Positions 1 to 11,238 of a DNA stretch of 64,000 nt are shown here, piece by piece. This DNA comes from Irpex lacteus (taxonomy: Eukaryota > Basidiomycota > Agaricomycetes > Polyporales > Irpicaceae): positions 558,001 through 622,000 of the forward strand of contig MQVO02000014.1 of the NCBI GenBank assembly GCA_001986395.2, in the 5' to 3' direction. Under the pieces are notes generated by a model that saw nothing but the letters and a program-made list of their open reading frames with translations, did not search any database and was not told the origin of the DNA. Every line of letters begins with the position of its first letter. Within the stretch, counting starts at the first letter, position 1. The translations under genes and the position numbers were made by a program.

Positions 1-3000
1 CAAGCAGTAATCTGCCTCTCGATCTCCTTGCCTCTAGTACGAGCACTGAGCAGACTTTCGAGGAGGCTTCGGTCGATAGGAACGCCGTTAGGTGTCCTGG
101 TGACTTCTTCGAGCTCTTCGAGCGTTCGACGAGGCTTCTCAAGAACGGCTCGAGCGCGTTCCTCCCATGCAGTACCCGCACGTAGCCGTGCCTCCAAGAG
201 CTTCATATACTTGTTGTCCGAAGGAAGGCCACAAGACTGCGCCCTCGACACCAGCATACGCACGTCCTCGAGAGACAACGTCTCATAGTTCGTCTCCTGC
301 TCGAGCTCCTTCAGAAGCTGCTCGCGAAGGACAAGCTTCTCAATCTCGATAAGGTCCTCCACGTGCACGTTGAGCGTAGATCCGTGCGTCATCAGACGTT
401 CGCATTCTTGAATGTAGATGTCGCGGTCACCTGGACGAGTGTTCGTCTCGAGAAGGAGCTTAGCTTTGGCTTTGGTATCCTCAGCATCGCGGGCCAACTC
501 GAAGAGAGCCGTAATCTCTTGACATTCGAACCCGAGGTCGTCGACTTCCTTGAGAAGAGCATAGAGGTCTTCGAGCGTGCGATCTGGCTTATCGACATCT
601 TCGAGCACGTCGCTCATGGTAAGACGTCCACGATGTGCTCGACGCGGCCGTTTCCTAGTAGGCTTGCGAATGAGGAACGAGTTGGCAGCGTCGACCCACT
701 CGTTTGCGCGCGTTACACACTTCCTCAAGGAGTGAAGCTCAGGCAAGGGATAGCTGATACGGTCACCCTCAGACAACAACGAACGCAAGACACGCAGCTG
801 CGGCTTTTCGTCTTCGCTGAGAGCCTTCGTGAGCTTGTCCCTCCAGCTCGATGGAATAGCGGCCCTTTCTGCCACCTTCGTTTGCGTATCCAGCAGATCA
901 ATATCGTTGAACCGTTTCCGAAGAACGAGGCTCGTCTTCGGACACTTGCAGATCTGGTCGACGTGGTCGATGCACACGATCTTGTTCGGGCACGAGCTGC
1001 ACGTAATCTGCGAGAGGTAGCAGAAAACCTTGCAAATCGAGCACTGGTACTGTTCTTCCGGTCGATCTTGATCCTCCAACATCTCGTTCATTTCTAGAGC
1101 CCGCGCCCTCTTCCGTGCGCTCAGCTCCCTATCGACCATTTCTTGCAAACTTTCATTCAACCTGAAATCGTCATTGGTACAAGTCAGCATACCGCCCACT
1201 AAGACGCCTGCGAAACATTCGATAGAACTGACCAGATAGCAGTCTTGATCGATTGCGACTGCTGCGTGATTGTGATGATCAACTCGTCGTGCGAAAACAC
1301 AGGCAGCTTCTTGTGCTCTTGGTAGCGCCGCGCACAGTCCAATCCAAGCGGCAGCCAGTCCGGCAGAGCGAAGTTGACTGCCTCATTGAAATTCAGCTAT
1401 CAAGCCATCGTGGGTAAAAAGAATTCGATCAGTACTTGAAATACAAATACCAGGTGCATCGAAAGTGAAATACCACGTACCCCATGATTGAACCCTGCGT
1501 GATACGCTTTCGGGAACGTCACGACGAACTCTCCTGCACGTTGGTTGCACGCATATACTTCAACCCCAGCGTCCTTCAGGCGCCCAGGGTTCATGAGAGT
1601 GACAAGCTGGAAAAGGAGATCCGGCTGGGCCTCGAAGAGATCAGGTGCTTCTCGTCGTATCGCCGCTTCGAACTTGCCCGCGTCTTCACCAGGAATGCTA
1701 TACCACGTCTTGGTTTCACCCCAATGCACTGGAAAACCTGTTATCAACGCCGACAGGAGCATATCAATGCTTGGAACGTACTGTAGTTTATGCTATATGT
1801 GTAATGATCCTGGCAATCACAATTAATATCAACCCGTCAGGAAGATGGAAGGCATTTGCAAACGTACCTCGTTATGCCAGCAGAAGGTGGAAAACACCAT
1901 ACCAACATACGTCCACGGCACGGTCATACCCGAAATATCGGATTTGATAAAGCGGAGGAGCGATTCCGGCAATATAGGGATGTTGTTCAAATTCCATGGA
2001 TCCTTGGAATACGAATTGAGAGGGTGGGTCTCCATAGTTGGCATCCCGCTGTGAACCGACAGTGATTGAGCAGCATTCATCAGAAAAGAGAGATGATTCT
2101 GTGGAGGCCGTACGCACCTCCCATGTGTAGTTGAATGCACATCTGCACCGTACTCGACCTCCACAGTCTCATTCGCGCTCTGCACCAGCCTCCAGAACTC
2201 CCTCTCGACATCAGTCTCGGACACCTCGACGTCTCCAAATCTGTTCACCGCAGGATCAATCGAGTGTCGCGTGTGATGATCACCGTCGTAGATTCTTTCA
2301 CGATCACCATCCGTATCTGACGGAGGATGAGATGTAAACCAGAGTCTACGGAACTCGAGATCTCGAGCTTGGAAACTTGACAGGCAATGTTCTTCACCCT
2401 CGTCAAACCCGAAGTCACTGCCGGACCCAAAAAGGCAAGTATGGCAGTACCACTGGCCTTTCGGAATCGAGGCAAGCGGAGGGCTCAAGCAGAAGGTGTG
2501 GAAACCTATATAAACCGAGTTTCAGCACTCGAGATCGTCGTAACCTGAGAAATCCGTCAGCATCGCACCGCAATCGCAGCCATCACAAAGCAGCATCTCT
2601 TCTCCGCGATCCTTCTTATGACACATCTCACAGTGGGGCTGAATCGTTCTTTAGTATTTTTTTTCGCATTTCGTTCGAAGGAAAGCGCACCTCCACTCCA
2701 TGAGGCCTTTCTCTTGTCCCATGGCCGTTGAACAAGCCCTGCTCACCTGCTGCGGATGCCCTTCGCGCAGACGCTACTCGCATCATCTTTCATCAGTACT
2801 GCTGATCTGCGCAAAGATAGAGTGCTTGTGAGGCTTACGTGTCGTATCATTCGTCCTAGCGCTGCGCCTCAGCCTCCCTGTCTCTGATTCATCGGGAGGC
2901 TCTGACAACGGGCTCGAAGTCGCGGTCAGCGGACTGGAAGGGGGACTGTCGTCGTTTGCCCCCGTCTTTCCCGTCGATGCACCGTTACTGGCGGTCCTTT

Positions 3001-4087
3001 TGTGTGGGGACGTTGGATTCCGTACATGTTGCTCGTATCGATTCTCCCAAGGAAGGATCACACGGGAGTAAGAATTCTTCAACTGAGTTGCGAGACCGGG
3101 GATACCGCCATAGCCCAACAAGCGGCCGAGGTCGGCCCACTTCTTGTTCTTTGTCACCTAGCGAAGTGATAGGGCAGTTGATTGTTCTGCGATCGGACTT
3201 AATGAAAATGGTGGCGGACTCACTGTATCATAGCCACCCAGCTTCTGCACCTCTTTCCTCAGCAGCCACAGATCCAATGGTTTGTGATTGATGGTGGGAA
3301 CAGAGACGCGCGGGTTCCCTTCCTGCTTGTGGAACCGATAGAGAGACTCCAAAAATGCCACTTTCGCTCTCGAGGAGGCCTCGATGGAGTTCAGTCGCTG
3401 AAGACGAGTTTTGAAGCGAAAGGTCTGAGTGAAAACAACGGTCAGATGAGGTTCTTAGAATTAGTTCAACGGCACGCGCACCTCTGTATCAGTGACAAAA
3501 GGCATCGCCCATCCCAGCGGTGGCACAATCTTGCACATGCCGTAGCTCTTCGCGTTCTCCGAGATAGACTTGATGTAGCCCATTGGATCCTTGAATTGTT
3601 CTGGCGTGGGACGGAAAGTTGGGCAATCAGTGAGGCCGAACGGCCTTTCCTTGGGCTTGGAAGGTGAGGCCCGCGGTGAGGGAGCCTTCACGGTGGAAAT
3701 GTCAAATGCAGGGGCAACTGGAATTGGAGGTCCGTCCCTCAACAAGACTCTAACACCGACATCTTCGTTTGATGAGTCGTTGGCGGCCTCCTGGGCTACA
3801 CTGGCGCTGAGGGCAGCAATGGCGTCTGTCTTGGACTTGCGGGGAGCCCGCTTTGGCTCGGCAGGAGTGGAAGTCTTTGCAGTTTCCTTGTGGTTCGTGA
3901 CAGAGTTCGTGGATTCGAGTTTGTCGATGGGGATGGCGCCATCGACCTTGATGTCGAGGCAGGTGGTGAATGTGGCCGACGACGACCTGCCATTAATATC
4001 GTGCGCCTTGCTGTCTGGGGCGGCCCTAGACATTGGTCGTCGCTGTTGACGAGACGACGGGGAGCCTGGGGAAGGTCCCGAGTGCAT
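1..4087 (-). CDS. KDM5: KDM5/JARID1-type histone H3K4 demethylase (C-terminus off window)
   Basis: Nuclear Fe(II)/2-oxoglutarate demethylase expected to act on H3K4me2/3. The domain order is the KDM5 order. JmjN (about 3640-3480, [17 protein letters not shown]) is followed by ARID (about 3350-3060, [18 protein letters not shown]). The first PHD finger spans 2638-2440 ([14 protein letters not shown], then WYCHTC). JmjC spans about 2110-1290 with WHNE and YHAGFNHG supplying the metal-binding His/Glu/His. A C5HC2 zinc finger (about 1050-950, [13 protein letters not shown]) and a PLU-1-like helical region run to position 1. Exons read include 4087-3482, 3424-3224, 3157-2800, 2746-2691, 2638-2569, 2505 to about 2117, about 2052-1868, a 28-nt microexon 1782-1809, then further exons. 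The start is the first ATG upstream of JmjN that keeps the frame open. Later PHD fingers would lie left of the window. Related to fission yeast Lid2 and Ustilago Rum1. Confidence 0.93.
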
Positions 4088-5942
4088 CTGAGACGGGCTA
4101 GACGAACAGGAATATGCAAGTAGGAGAGAAAGAGACACCAGGACCTGCAATTGACCGCAACACCCGCAACCAAGGACAGGCGCCCGGGACGACCCCCTCG
4201 TTTGTGCTCGTTGTCCACTCGCTCGTGTGAAATTCACAGGTTCGCTGAGTTCTAATTCACAAGCGTCCATCTCGCCGAGCTTGAATTCGCTGATCCCTCG
4301 GCCAGCCGTTGCCTTATTCGGCCGAATCACATTCTCTGACAAAACGACCACGACCAGATGTTGCCACAAAAAACAGCCGTGTCGCTCTTGTCCACGGTTG
4401 CCCTACTCGAGGACGATTGTACCCCTCCCGACGAGAGTAAGGAGGGCGGACGAGGCGATGGGCGATTCTTATCTCCAGAGGCCACGACGTTCTCACACCC
4501 TGGCGAGACTGCCACGGGGGCTTCCGGCGGAGCATCACTTCTACAAATGAGATCTTTACTCGATCTGACTTGTGTATTTGCAATTGACCCTGTGCTGTTT
4601 GCTTACCAAATATCGAACCTTGCGTCGGAGCTCTAAATCGCGGCCGCAATTGGAATTTGGAAACACCCCCTTCGCCCTTCCTCCATCTGCCGCGTTCCTG
4701 CCTCAGCGTCGCTTACGTTTGTTTCACAACCGTCGCACACGAGCGCAAACCATTTCATTGTCGACAGCGTAGCTCGTATCCGCACACAGTATTCCTTATT
4801 AATGTGCCGTAAACCTACAAGTAAGCCATCCCATTTCCACCTTGAGGCTCTCACACATATTGATTCAATTCATTGAGGTGACGCCCACATCCTTCTAGAC
4901 CTGCTTGTTCCGCCCAAACATACTCGCCACACTCTGTCCATCTTCCATGCAAACTTTCCTGTTTAAGCTTCTAGAAACACCGCGGTCCTCTCCACATTTA
5001 GGCACGCTGATACACGGCCACATCGCCTTCAGGTGATTGGCCCATTCACTGTGGCTACCGCGACGTGCTGCAGTAGCGTGGTCGTCAGTTGCTACACTCC
5101 TAAGCTTATGACTGACAGCAGCTAGTTCGTGAATTACAGTTGTGGTGCGTACTTGCTTTATGTCGTAGCCCACGCGATGAATTTGCAATCCAACGGATGC
5201 CAGTGCAACTTGACTGCCATTGGACGTCACTACAGAATCCGGCCCTGGGCGACGTCCAAACCTTGTTCAGTTGGCCATTGCGTAACAACATATTGCTTGC
5301 GCTGGCTTGCATTGACGAGCGGTGAGCTCAACATCATACCTCCGCTACTTGTGACGACAGCGTCTGTCAAAAGGGAGTAAAGGGTTCGTAACTGCACAAT
5401 ACATGATCGAATACATGATCCTTCTTTCAATAAATAGATGCGTGCCACCAACAGTTGAGTAAGTAATTCCATTCAATCGTTGCATGGTATTTTGAATTGA
5501 CTCGCTCACAGACCACGTAACTCCGGGCATAAGACTGCTATTGCGTGTTCGTACATGGACGCCGCAATTTTGGAAACCTCCGCGTTACACCGTGGTAGTG
5601 GTTCGGCACGCGTGGATAACGCATTGCCGATGGAGAAGAAGGGTGACTAGTAACCGGCACATATCCATGAGCAATATCCCTGGGACGTGGACGTAGCCTA
5701 TTTCCGTTTATTATAACTACGGAAACAAGCCTGATTCATTTCGACGGTTCTTAATTTCAATGCGCGCTGCAACCTCTCTGCGAGGCTTTATACAATTCAG
5801 AGTAGATATCAAAATAAATACGTGACTATCAATAATTGAAAAGGTTCTATGATACACTTGCAATACTTCCTGGGGTTTTCTATAGCCAAAGTGTTCACAC
5901 TACAATTTTTCGAGAGAGGAAACAAAAAGTGTGTAACCGAAT
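4088..5942. other. Intergenic region upstream of the KDM5 gene
   Basis: About 1.85 kb between the KDM5 start codon and the tRNA. The first few hundred bases presumably hold the KDM5 promoter and leader. Only short, mutually contradictory open frames occur, with no recognisable domain, so I annotate no gene. Confidence 0.5.
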
Positions 5943-6041
5943 ACCCCCAGCGGGACTCGAACCCGCAACCTCCAGATCGCCTCATTGGGATGACTCCACA
6001 AAGGTAGAAGTCTGACGTCATAGCCATTAGACAATGAGGGC
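5943..6041 (-). tRNA. tRNA-Arg (anticodon UCU) with an intron of about 27 nt
   Basis: The minus strand folds as a cloverleaf. Acceptor arm GCCCTCA (6041-6035) pairs over all seven positions, with G-T wobbles, to TGGGGGT (5949-5943). The D arm is GTC-TAATGGCTAT-GAC. The anticodon stem TCAGA/TCTGG encloses a loop CTTCTA..A that reads anticodon TCT. The T arm is GCGGG-TTCGAGT-CCCGC. A 27-nt insert one base 3' of the anticodon is where eukaryotic tRNA introns sit, and removing it leaves 72 nt. It decodes AGA codons in cytosolic translation. The exact intron ends are inferred from the fold. Confidence 0.9.
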
Positions 6042-6124
6042 TTGTTTGAAACGGACCCATAATTTTACATAGGGTGGAGACAAAGGGCTGGCAGAACTCA
6101 CCTGCTGTTTCGCCACGAACATTA

Positions 6125-6648
6125 CACCTCGGGCAAAACGCAATCACTGCCGCTCGATGTTCCGCAGAACAATAATTACTGAGTATTCCTTTCTGACAGT
6201 AGCTAATTAGTCAATGATGGATACGTTATGTTACCTTTCGAGCCAAAATGTGCGCGTTTTTCTCCCCTCGAAAAGGTTCCCTTTGTACTAGACGAATCAT
6301 CATCGAAAAGTCGTCGATGAGGCATCCTTTTCGACACGCGCAAAGGTAACCTCACGGCACTTTTCCGGATCGGGCTGCATCAGATCGCTCCTCAAGGCTC
6401 CCGATCGCTCTTTGAGAGCTTGTTTACCTTTGTGCGTGTCGAAAAGGATGCCTCATCGACGACTTTTCAATGATGGTTCGCCAAGCTCTTTGTCTAACTT
6501 TTCTACGTCAGATTAATGCTCACAAAATAGCTAAGAAGGTAAGCTTTTTTGAGACGGAAAAGCCGTGTGGAAACGACTAATTAGGAATACTCAGGGATTA
6601 TTATTCTACGGAAATTCGCGCGCCTGTGATTGCGTTTTGCCCGAGGTG
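6125..6648. mobile_element. Palindromic MITE, PIF/Harbinger-like by its TTA target duplication
   Basis: A 524-bp foldback element without coding capacity. It begins CACCTCGGGCAAAACGCAAT and ends with the exact inverse. The terminal repeat is perfect for 23 bp, then continues imperfectly for about 100 bp. A second inverted pair lies inside: about 6288-6340 against 6427-6480, sharing TCGTCGATGAGGCATCCTTT. TTA flanks both ends (6122-6124 and 6649-6651), fitting the TWA target duplication of PIF/Harbinger elements. It lies about 80 bp from the 5' end of the tRNA. Non-autonomous; the family assignment rests only on the duplication and small size. Confidence 0.8.
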
Positions 6649-6971
6649 TTATGGTAGTCAGTACTAGGGCACTGGTAGTAAGTAGCCTGCAGGCTCGTAG
6701 ACGGTAGACTGAGTCCTTACTCGATAGAACCCTTTAAAGCACGAATAGAAAACAAATAGTTCTCCGACGCGTGGTGCTCACGACGAAGGATGGATATCTA
6801 CGTATACTCTTGTTTGGGGGCCGCAAGTCGATATCCATATATCATGAAATTTCATTAAGCCGCCGTGAAAGCCAGAATTCGTAAACATCGCATGCAAAGA
6901 GTCATATATCTCAACAATCAAGGCAGTTGCAGTCACGCAAAGCCGCTTCCATGTCCAACTCGCCTTGCCGA

Positions 6972-8127
6972 CTAGCAGAAAACCATCACACCAAAGACCG
7001 CAATCAAACATCCACCCAAACAAACACTAGAGAAAATACTGATAGCTCGGGGCAAGGTCACCCACGCGAACACCAAGATACCCAGCGCAATCAAAACGAA
7101 TCCCAAAGTCGCCATCGTCACCGACAGCGTGTGACTAATCGACAACAATTGTATCGGCGGGTCGAGGTGCGTCCCGTTATTGGTCTTTGAACGAGAGCGT
7201 CGTCGAGACGTAAAGAACCAAAACGGTTGGACTTGGTGTATGAACACCCGACTCTCGACTTCCGATTTCGTACCGGTGACGTTCTGGAAGTGGTCAAGGA
7301 AATCCGTGAAGTCGTGTTTTGCAGAGTTCATGAATGTGCCCAAGTTGGCTATGCCATGGCCCGTTGCGCTGGTCGAAGATTTTGAGTGTGAAGGTTGTAT
7401 CTCTGCGGGTGACGATTCGATACGCTCCAGCCGCACCGCTTGAGATTTTTCGGCAGCGATGAGAGGTGACGAGGGATTCGATGGAGGAGCCGCTGTTCGG
7501 TCTGTACCACTCGAAGGTCGGGGGCCACCACCCAAGTGGTAATGGACGTCCATGTCGATGAGCCTGTACCGGATAAGTACGAATGACGCAGTGAAGGATG
7601 TTATAGCTGCAACATAGATATGAAGTCAGTGGTCGTAGTATGAGACCTTGAACTGAAGCGCCACAGTTGAAACAAAAGCAGACTATACAACACCGCACAG
7701 TGCATATAGTCGCGTCATTGTGGCCATACACGAATGAGCAACTACTTACCTGCGCATATATGAAATATCAACGAGCCTACGAGGCTTGCCATTAACACAT
7801 TCACACTCGTAGACCACTGGTCAATCGGTATAGTGTTCGCATGAGAGAGGCCAATCGCGAAGGACAGTATTGTCCCGTCAATCCCAGCAAAGAACGTCGT
7901 CTGTTTCATCGCATGAAAACACGAAACACGTCAGTTTTCGACCGAACACAACAGTCGCACACGAACAAACGTACGATGGTACTAATAAGCTGCAGCCTAT
8001 CCAGCCACACTTGCACAACATTCATAACCGCCTTTCGCTTCGCATCTTCCGGATCTCCTGTAGTAGCTGCTGCCAATGCTGGACTGACACGTTCCTTCTG
8101 TCGCTGCTCGCGTCGGGCATTAGACAT
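6972..8127 (-). CDS. Four-helix membrane protein of unknown function
   Basis: Three exons (8127-7975, 7900-7750, 7606-6972) joined at consensus GT/AG sites give 312 residues. The N-terminus is charged and probably cytosolic. Hydrophobic segments lie at about residues 52-70 and 86-115, probably two helices. A long Ser/Pro/Thr-rich loop follows, then a C-terminal helical pair at about 262-284 and 291-311 (ATLGFVLIALGILVFAW). There is no signal peptide or catalytic motif. I do not recognise the family; it resembles poorly characterised Agaricomycete membrane proteins. Splice phases agree (0, then 1), which supports a real gene. It is codirectional with the 14-3-3 gene on its right. Confidence 0.7.
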
Positions 8128-8761
8128 GGGAAGTGAACCTGAAGTACAATTTAGCGTTTTATGGGACTGCGGTCATAGCACATACTTACTCATACTGGTC
8201 GTAGTCGGTGGCACAGCTCGGAGTCACTGCGTTGAGGACAGTGAGACCGGAGAGGTGGATGTGTCGTGTGTAACGGCAAAAGGCAACCCATGCTACAAGG
8301 TTCCAGGTATATGCTTATTGACTTGTTCGCAGTGGAAGCAGTGCAAGAACAGCAGGTGTAGATCAACGCCGTGGCATGCGGAGGCGCTCGCTGCGCCACT
8401 TTTCCAGTGCTCGCTTATGTCCTCTTGACGTACGCCGACTTCACGAGCTTCACATCCGAATAACACATCGAAAGCTGAGTAGTGTTTGATACTTCTTTCA
8501 TTTCAATATCCCATGACCACTACATCAAATGCCCCAGAAACGTAACTGAAGGTAAGACGATGCAGAGGAAGGATGCAAAACACGAAATTGAGGAATAGAA
8601 AAGAGAGAATAATGCGTGCTTAACGATGCGATATGGTACCGATGAGTCAAGAATGATGGTGGATGCGCAAGTGCGAATGAATTAAGAATGCATGACAACG
8701 TCAACAACGTCCACCCATATAGACATGGCAGGACAGCTGTCAACAGAGACGATGAGTGCAT
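8128..8761. other. Intergenic, 14-3-3 3' side and promoter of the membrane-protein gene
   Basis: 634 bp. The right part is the likely 3' untranslated region of the 14-3-3 gene. The left part is upstream of the membrane-protein start. No conserved open frame is seen. Confidence 0.5.
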
Positions 8762-9707
8762 TTAAGCCTCCTCAGTCTCCTCAGCGGGCTTGTCGTCAGC
8801 CTGCTTGTCTGTATATATTGTCAGATATGATGTGGCAAAGGTGTAAATGATAAAACTAACCAGAATCCTGCATATCCGAGGTCCAGAGAGTAAGGTTGTC
8901 ACGGAGGAGTTGCATGATGAGGGTCGAGTCCTTGTAGCTCTCTTCTGAGAGGGTGTCGAGCTCAGCAATGGCATCGTCGAATGCCTGCTTGGCCAGGTGA
9001 CAAGCACGGTCTGGGCTGTTGAGGATCTCGTAGTAGAAGACGGAGAAGTTGAGCGCGAGACCGAGACGGATGGGGTGGGTAGGGGGAAGCTCGGTGACGG
9101 CAACGTCGGAGGCGGCCTTGTAGGCCTCGAGGGACTTGTCTGCGCTGTCCTTGCGCTTGTCGCCAGTGGCGAACTCAGCGAGGTAACGGTGGTAGTCACC
9201 CATCCTGCAAGATCAGAAAAAGTCGCATTTAGCGTCACGGCTATCACGTAAAATGCCAGCATTTACGTACATCTTGTGGTAGAAGACCTTGGACTCGCCA
9301 GAGGCAGCAGAAGGGATGAGGTGCTTGTCGAGGACGTCGAGGATATCCTCGCAGATCTTGGCGAGCTCGCTCTCAATCTTCTCCCGGTAGCCCTTGATCA
9401 TGGAGACCTGGGCCTCATTGCCCTTCGACTCCTCCTTCTGCTCGATGGACGAGACGATTCTCCAAGACGCACGGCGGGCACCAATGACGTTCTTGTAGGC
9501 AACGGAGAGCAAGTTACGCTCCTCAACGGTGAGCTCCTGGTCCGAGGAAGCAACACGCTTCATGTTCTCGACCATCTCTATATCAACCCGCCACTTCTGA
9601 ACATACATCCTTTGACACGTATAAGCCGAATTTCACCGACCTTCATAACGCTCAGCCTGCTCAGCGAGCTTGGCAAGGTAAACAGAGTCTTCACGCGATT
9701 GGGACAT
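8762..9707 (-). CDS. BMH1: 14-3-3 protein
   Basis: Phosphoserine/phosphothreonine-binding adaptor that acts as a dimer in the cytosol and nucleus. Four exons (9707-9641, 9577-9271, 9204-8861, 8808-8762) with consistent phases give 254 residues, the usual family length. Hallmarks are [20 protein letters not shown] in the third helix, [20 protein letters not shown] and [19 protein letters not shown] near the end, plus the typical acidic tail. [20 protein letters not shown] is the standard N-terminus and fixes the start. The first donor is GTCGGT, weaker than usual, but the joined sequence AERYEEMVENMK is canonical. Only one copy is in this window, so the BMH1 symbol is by homology. Confidence 0.97.
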
Positions 9708-11092
9708 CTGACAACGAACAAGTTAGTATTGACGCGTCATCGGTGGCAATGAAAACGCGTCTGAGCGTACCTTGACAGGGGTGGTTTAGGTGTTAAGGTG
9801 GGGGAAGTCTGTAACGCGTAAAACAGTGAGCTCAACGTGTCGAACAACGAGGGGGACGAAAAGCACTGACGTTAAAGTGACGAGTGGGGTGAAAGAGGGG
9901 GAGCGAGGCTGATGGTGGTAGTAGAAGAAAAGGATAGGATTTGGAGAATAAATGAGGAAATTAAATGTGAGCTGGGCAGAGGGTTCGTCACATCATGGGC
10001 AAAGGGCTGGTCACGTGCCAGTGATTTCCCACGCCATCTTGCCCCAGTCGTCAGGCGGGCCACGTCTCGATAAGGCAATGCTGTTCGCTTCCATCTGTTG
10101 CTCCCCGGCTCAATTGCCTACACACCATGGCGACAATTGTATAAGTAATTGCGACGGCTCACCCATGTCGACGGTGGCAGCCTAGACTTTCGCTCGCGCG
10201 ACATCCCGAGCTCCCTGTTTTTTGACCCGCCTCCAGTCGGCCTCCAGCGTCGCCCAGCCCGGCCAAGACGAACATTTGCCGCGGCATCATATGTTTCCGA
10301 CTGCCGAGATCCTATCTGTCAAGCCATTATCGTTTTTGTAAGGTTGGAGAATGAAACGCTTTCTATCCTTCCAGGCTGCAATAGAAGCCTGCTGGAAGCC
10401 CGACTACATCCATAAAGGCTTTGTCTGATGGAACACCATTCATGACAAGCAGTGACCTATGCGCAGTTTGTTGGAAAGACGCGATAGTGGACTTTCTGCA
10501 CTGCTACAGCGTCACACTTCTCCGCCTTTGTCCACCTCTTCACTTGTTCTGCCTAGCAGCCTTATCGTCATTTCGGGAGATCACTTTCAGATTACTCGCT
10601 CTATGAACAACACCGCTCAGATGATCAGTCGACGAGCAACGTTAACCTTGATCGCTGCGTCTGCTCTTGTACTACCACGCACATGTATAGTCAGTCCATT
10701 GAGCCCCTTGCCCAGGGTTACAGACAGGCGACCTTCTATCGATTCAAGTCATACAGTGCGGAGTCGGAGTCGTATGGCCATGCCAACGTGCACTGCGAGC
10801 TCCGTGTCGGGACCTTGTCTACATATGCATCAATCATCGATACGTCTTTCTGCTGTTCCAAAACCTCTCCTTGACACCTTCAAACGCTCTTGTTTTGCAT
10901 CGTTCAGCCCGTACGCGCTCCGTGCTATATGGCGGAGAAGAATTGATATCAGCCGCCCAAATACTCGTACTACGGGTACAGTAGCCTGAGTCTCCCAGAG
11001 GCAGACTAGAGAAGTTCAACCTTCGGTGCTCAGGATCCCGTGTCAGACGCTACAGGCAATCCTGAGACTCGGGAAGCGTTTACACAATATTA
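9708..11092. other. Intergenic, 14-3-3 promoter side up to the transposon nest
   Basis: The proximal part (about 9708-10080) is the 14-3-3 leader and promoter, with a purine-rich stretch on the plus strand. The rest contains only open frames of low-complexity composition without domains or plausible splicing. I see no gene. Confidence 0.5.
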
Positions 11093-11103
11093 CTGTCGTT
11101 TGC

Positions 11104-11238
11104 TAGTCTCGGAACCAGCCGTTTGGACCTGCCCGATTAGGAGGCGGAGTGCGAAAAAGACAAGAACGGGCGCGGTCCAAACGTCTGGTGTCTTTGGCAG
11201 AGAGGGGTGGCGATACGTCGTCACGTGCCGTATGCCAC
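11104..11238 (+). repeat. Left terminal inverted repeat of the MULE-type element
   Basis: Pairs in reverse orientation with 12976-13124. Long identical blocks include GGCGGAGTGCGAAAAAGAC and GAGGGGTGGCGATACGTCGT, with a few small insertions between them. Similarity stops just inside GTCACGTGCCGTA. Confidence 0.75.

Noticed and set aside
363..1097. Plus-strand open frame of 244 codons
   Set aside because: It is antisense to the C5HC2 and PLU-1 coding exons of the KDM5 gene and has no domain.
5809..6147. 112-codon minus-strand frame across the tRNA
   Set aside because: It runs through the tRNA gene and the MITE edge; the coding appearance is accidental.
10459..10989. 176-codon plus-strand frame left of the transposon nest
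   Set aside because: Ser/Arg/Leu low-complexity composition, no domain, and overlapping frames of similar length. No evidence of a gene.
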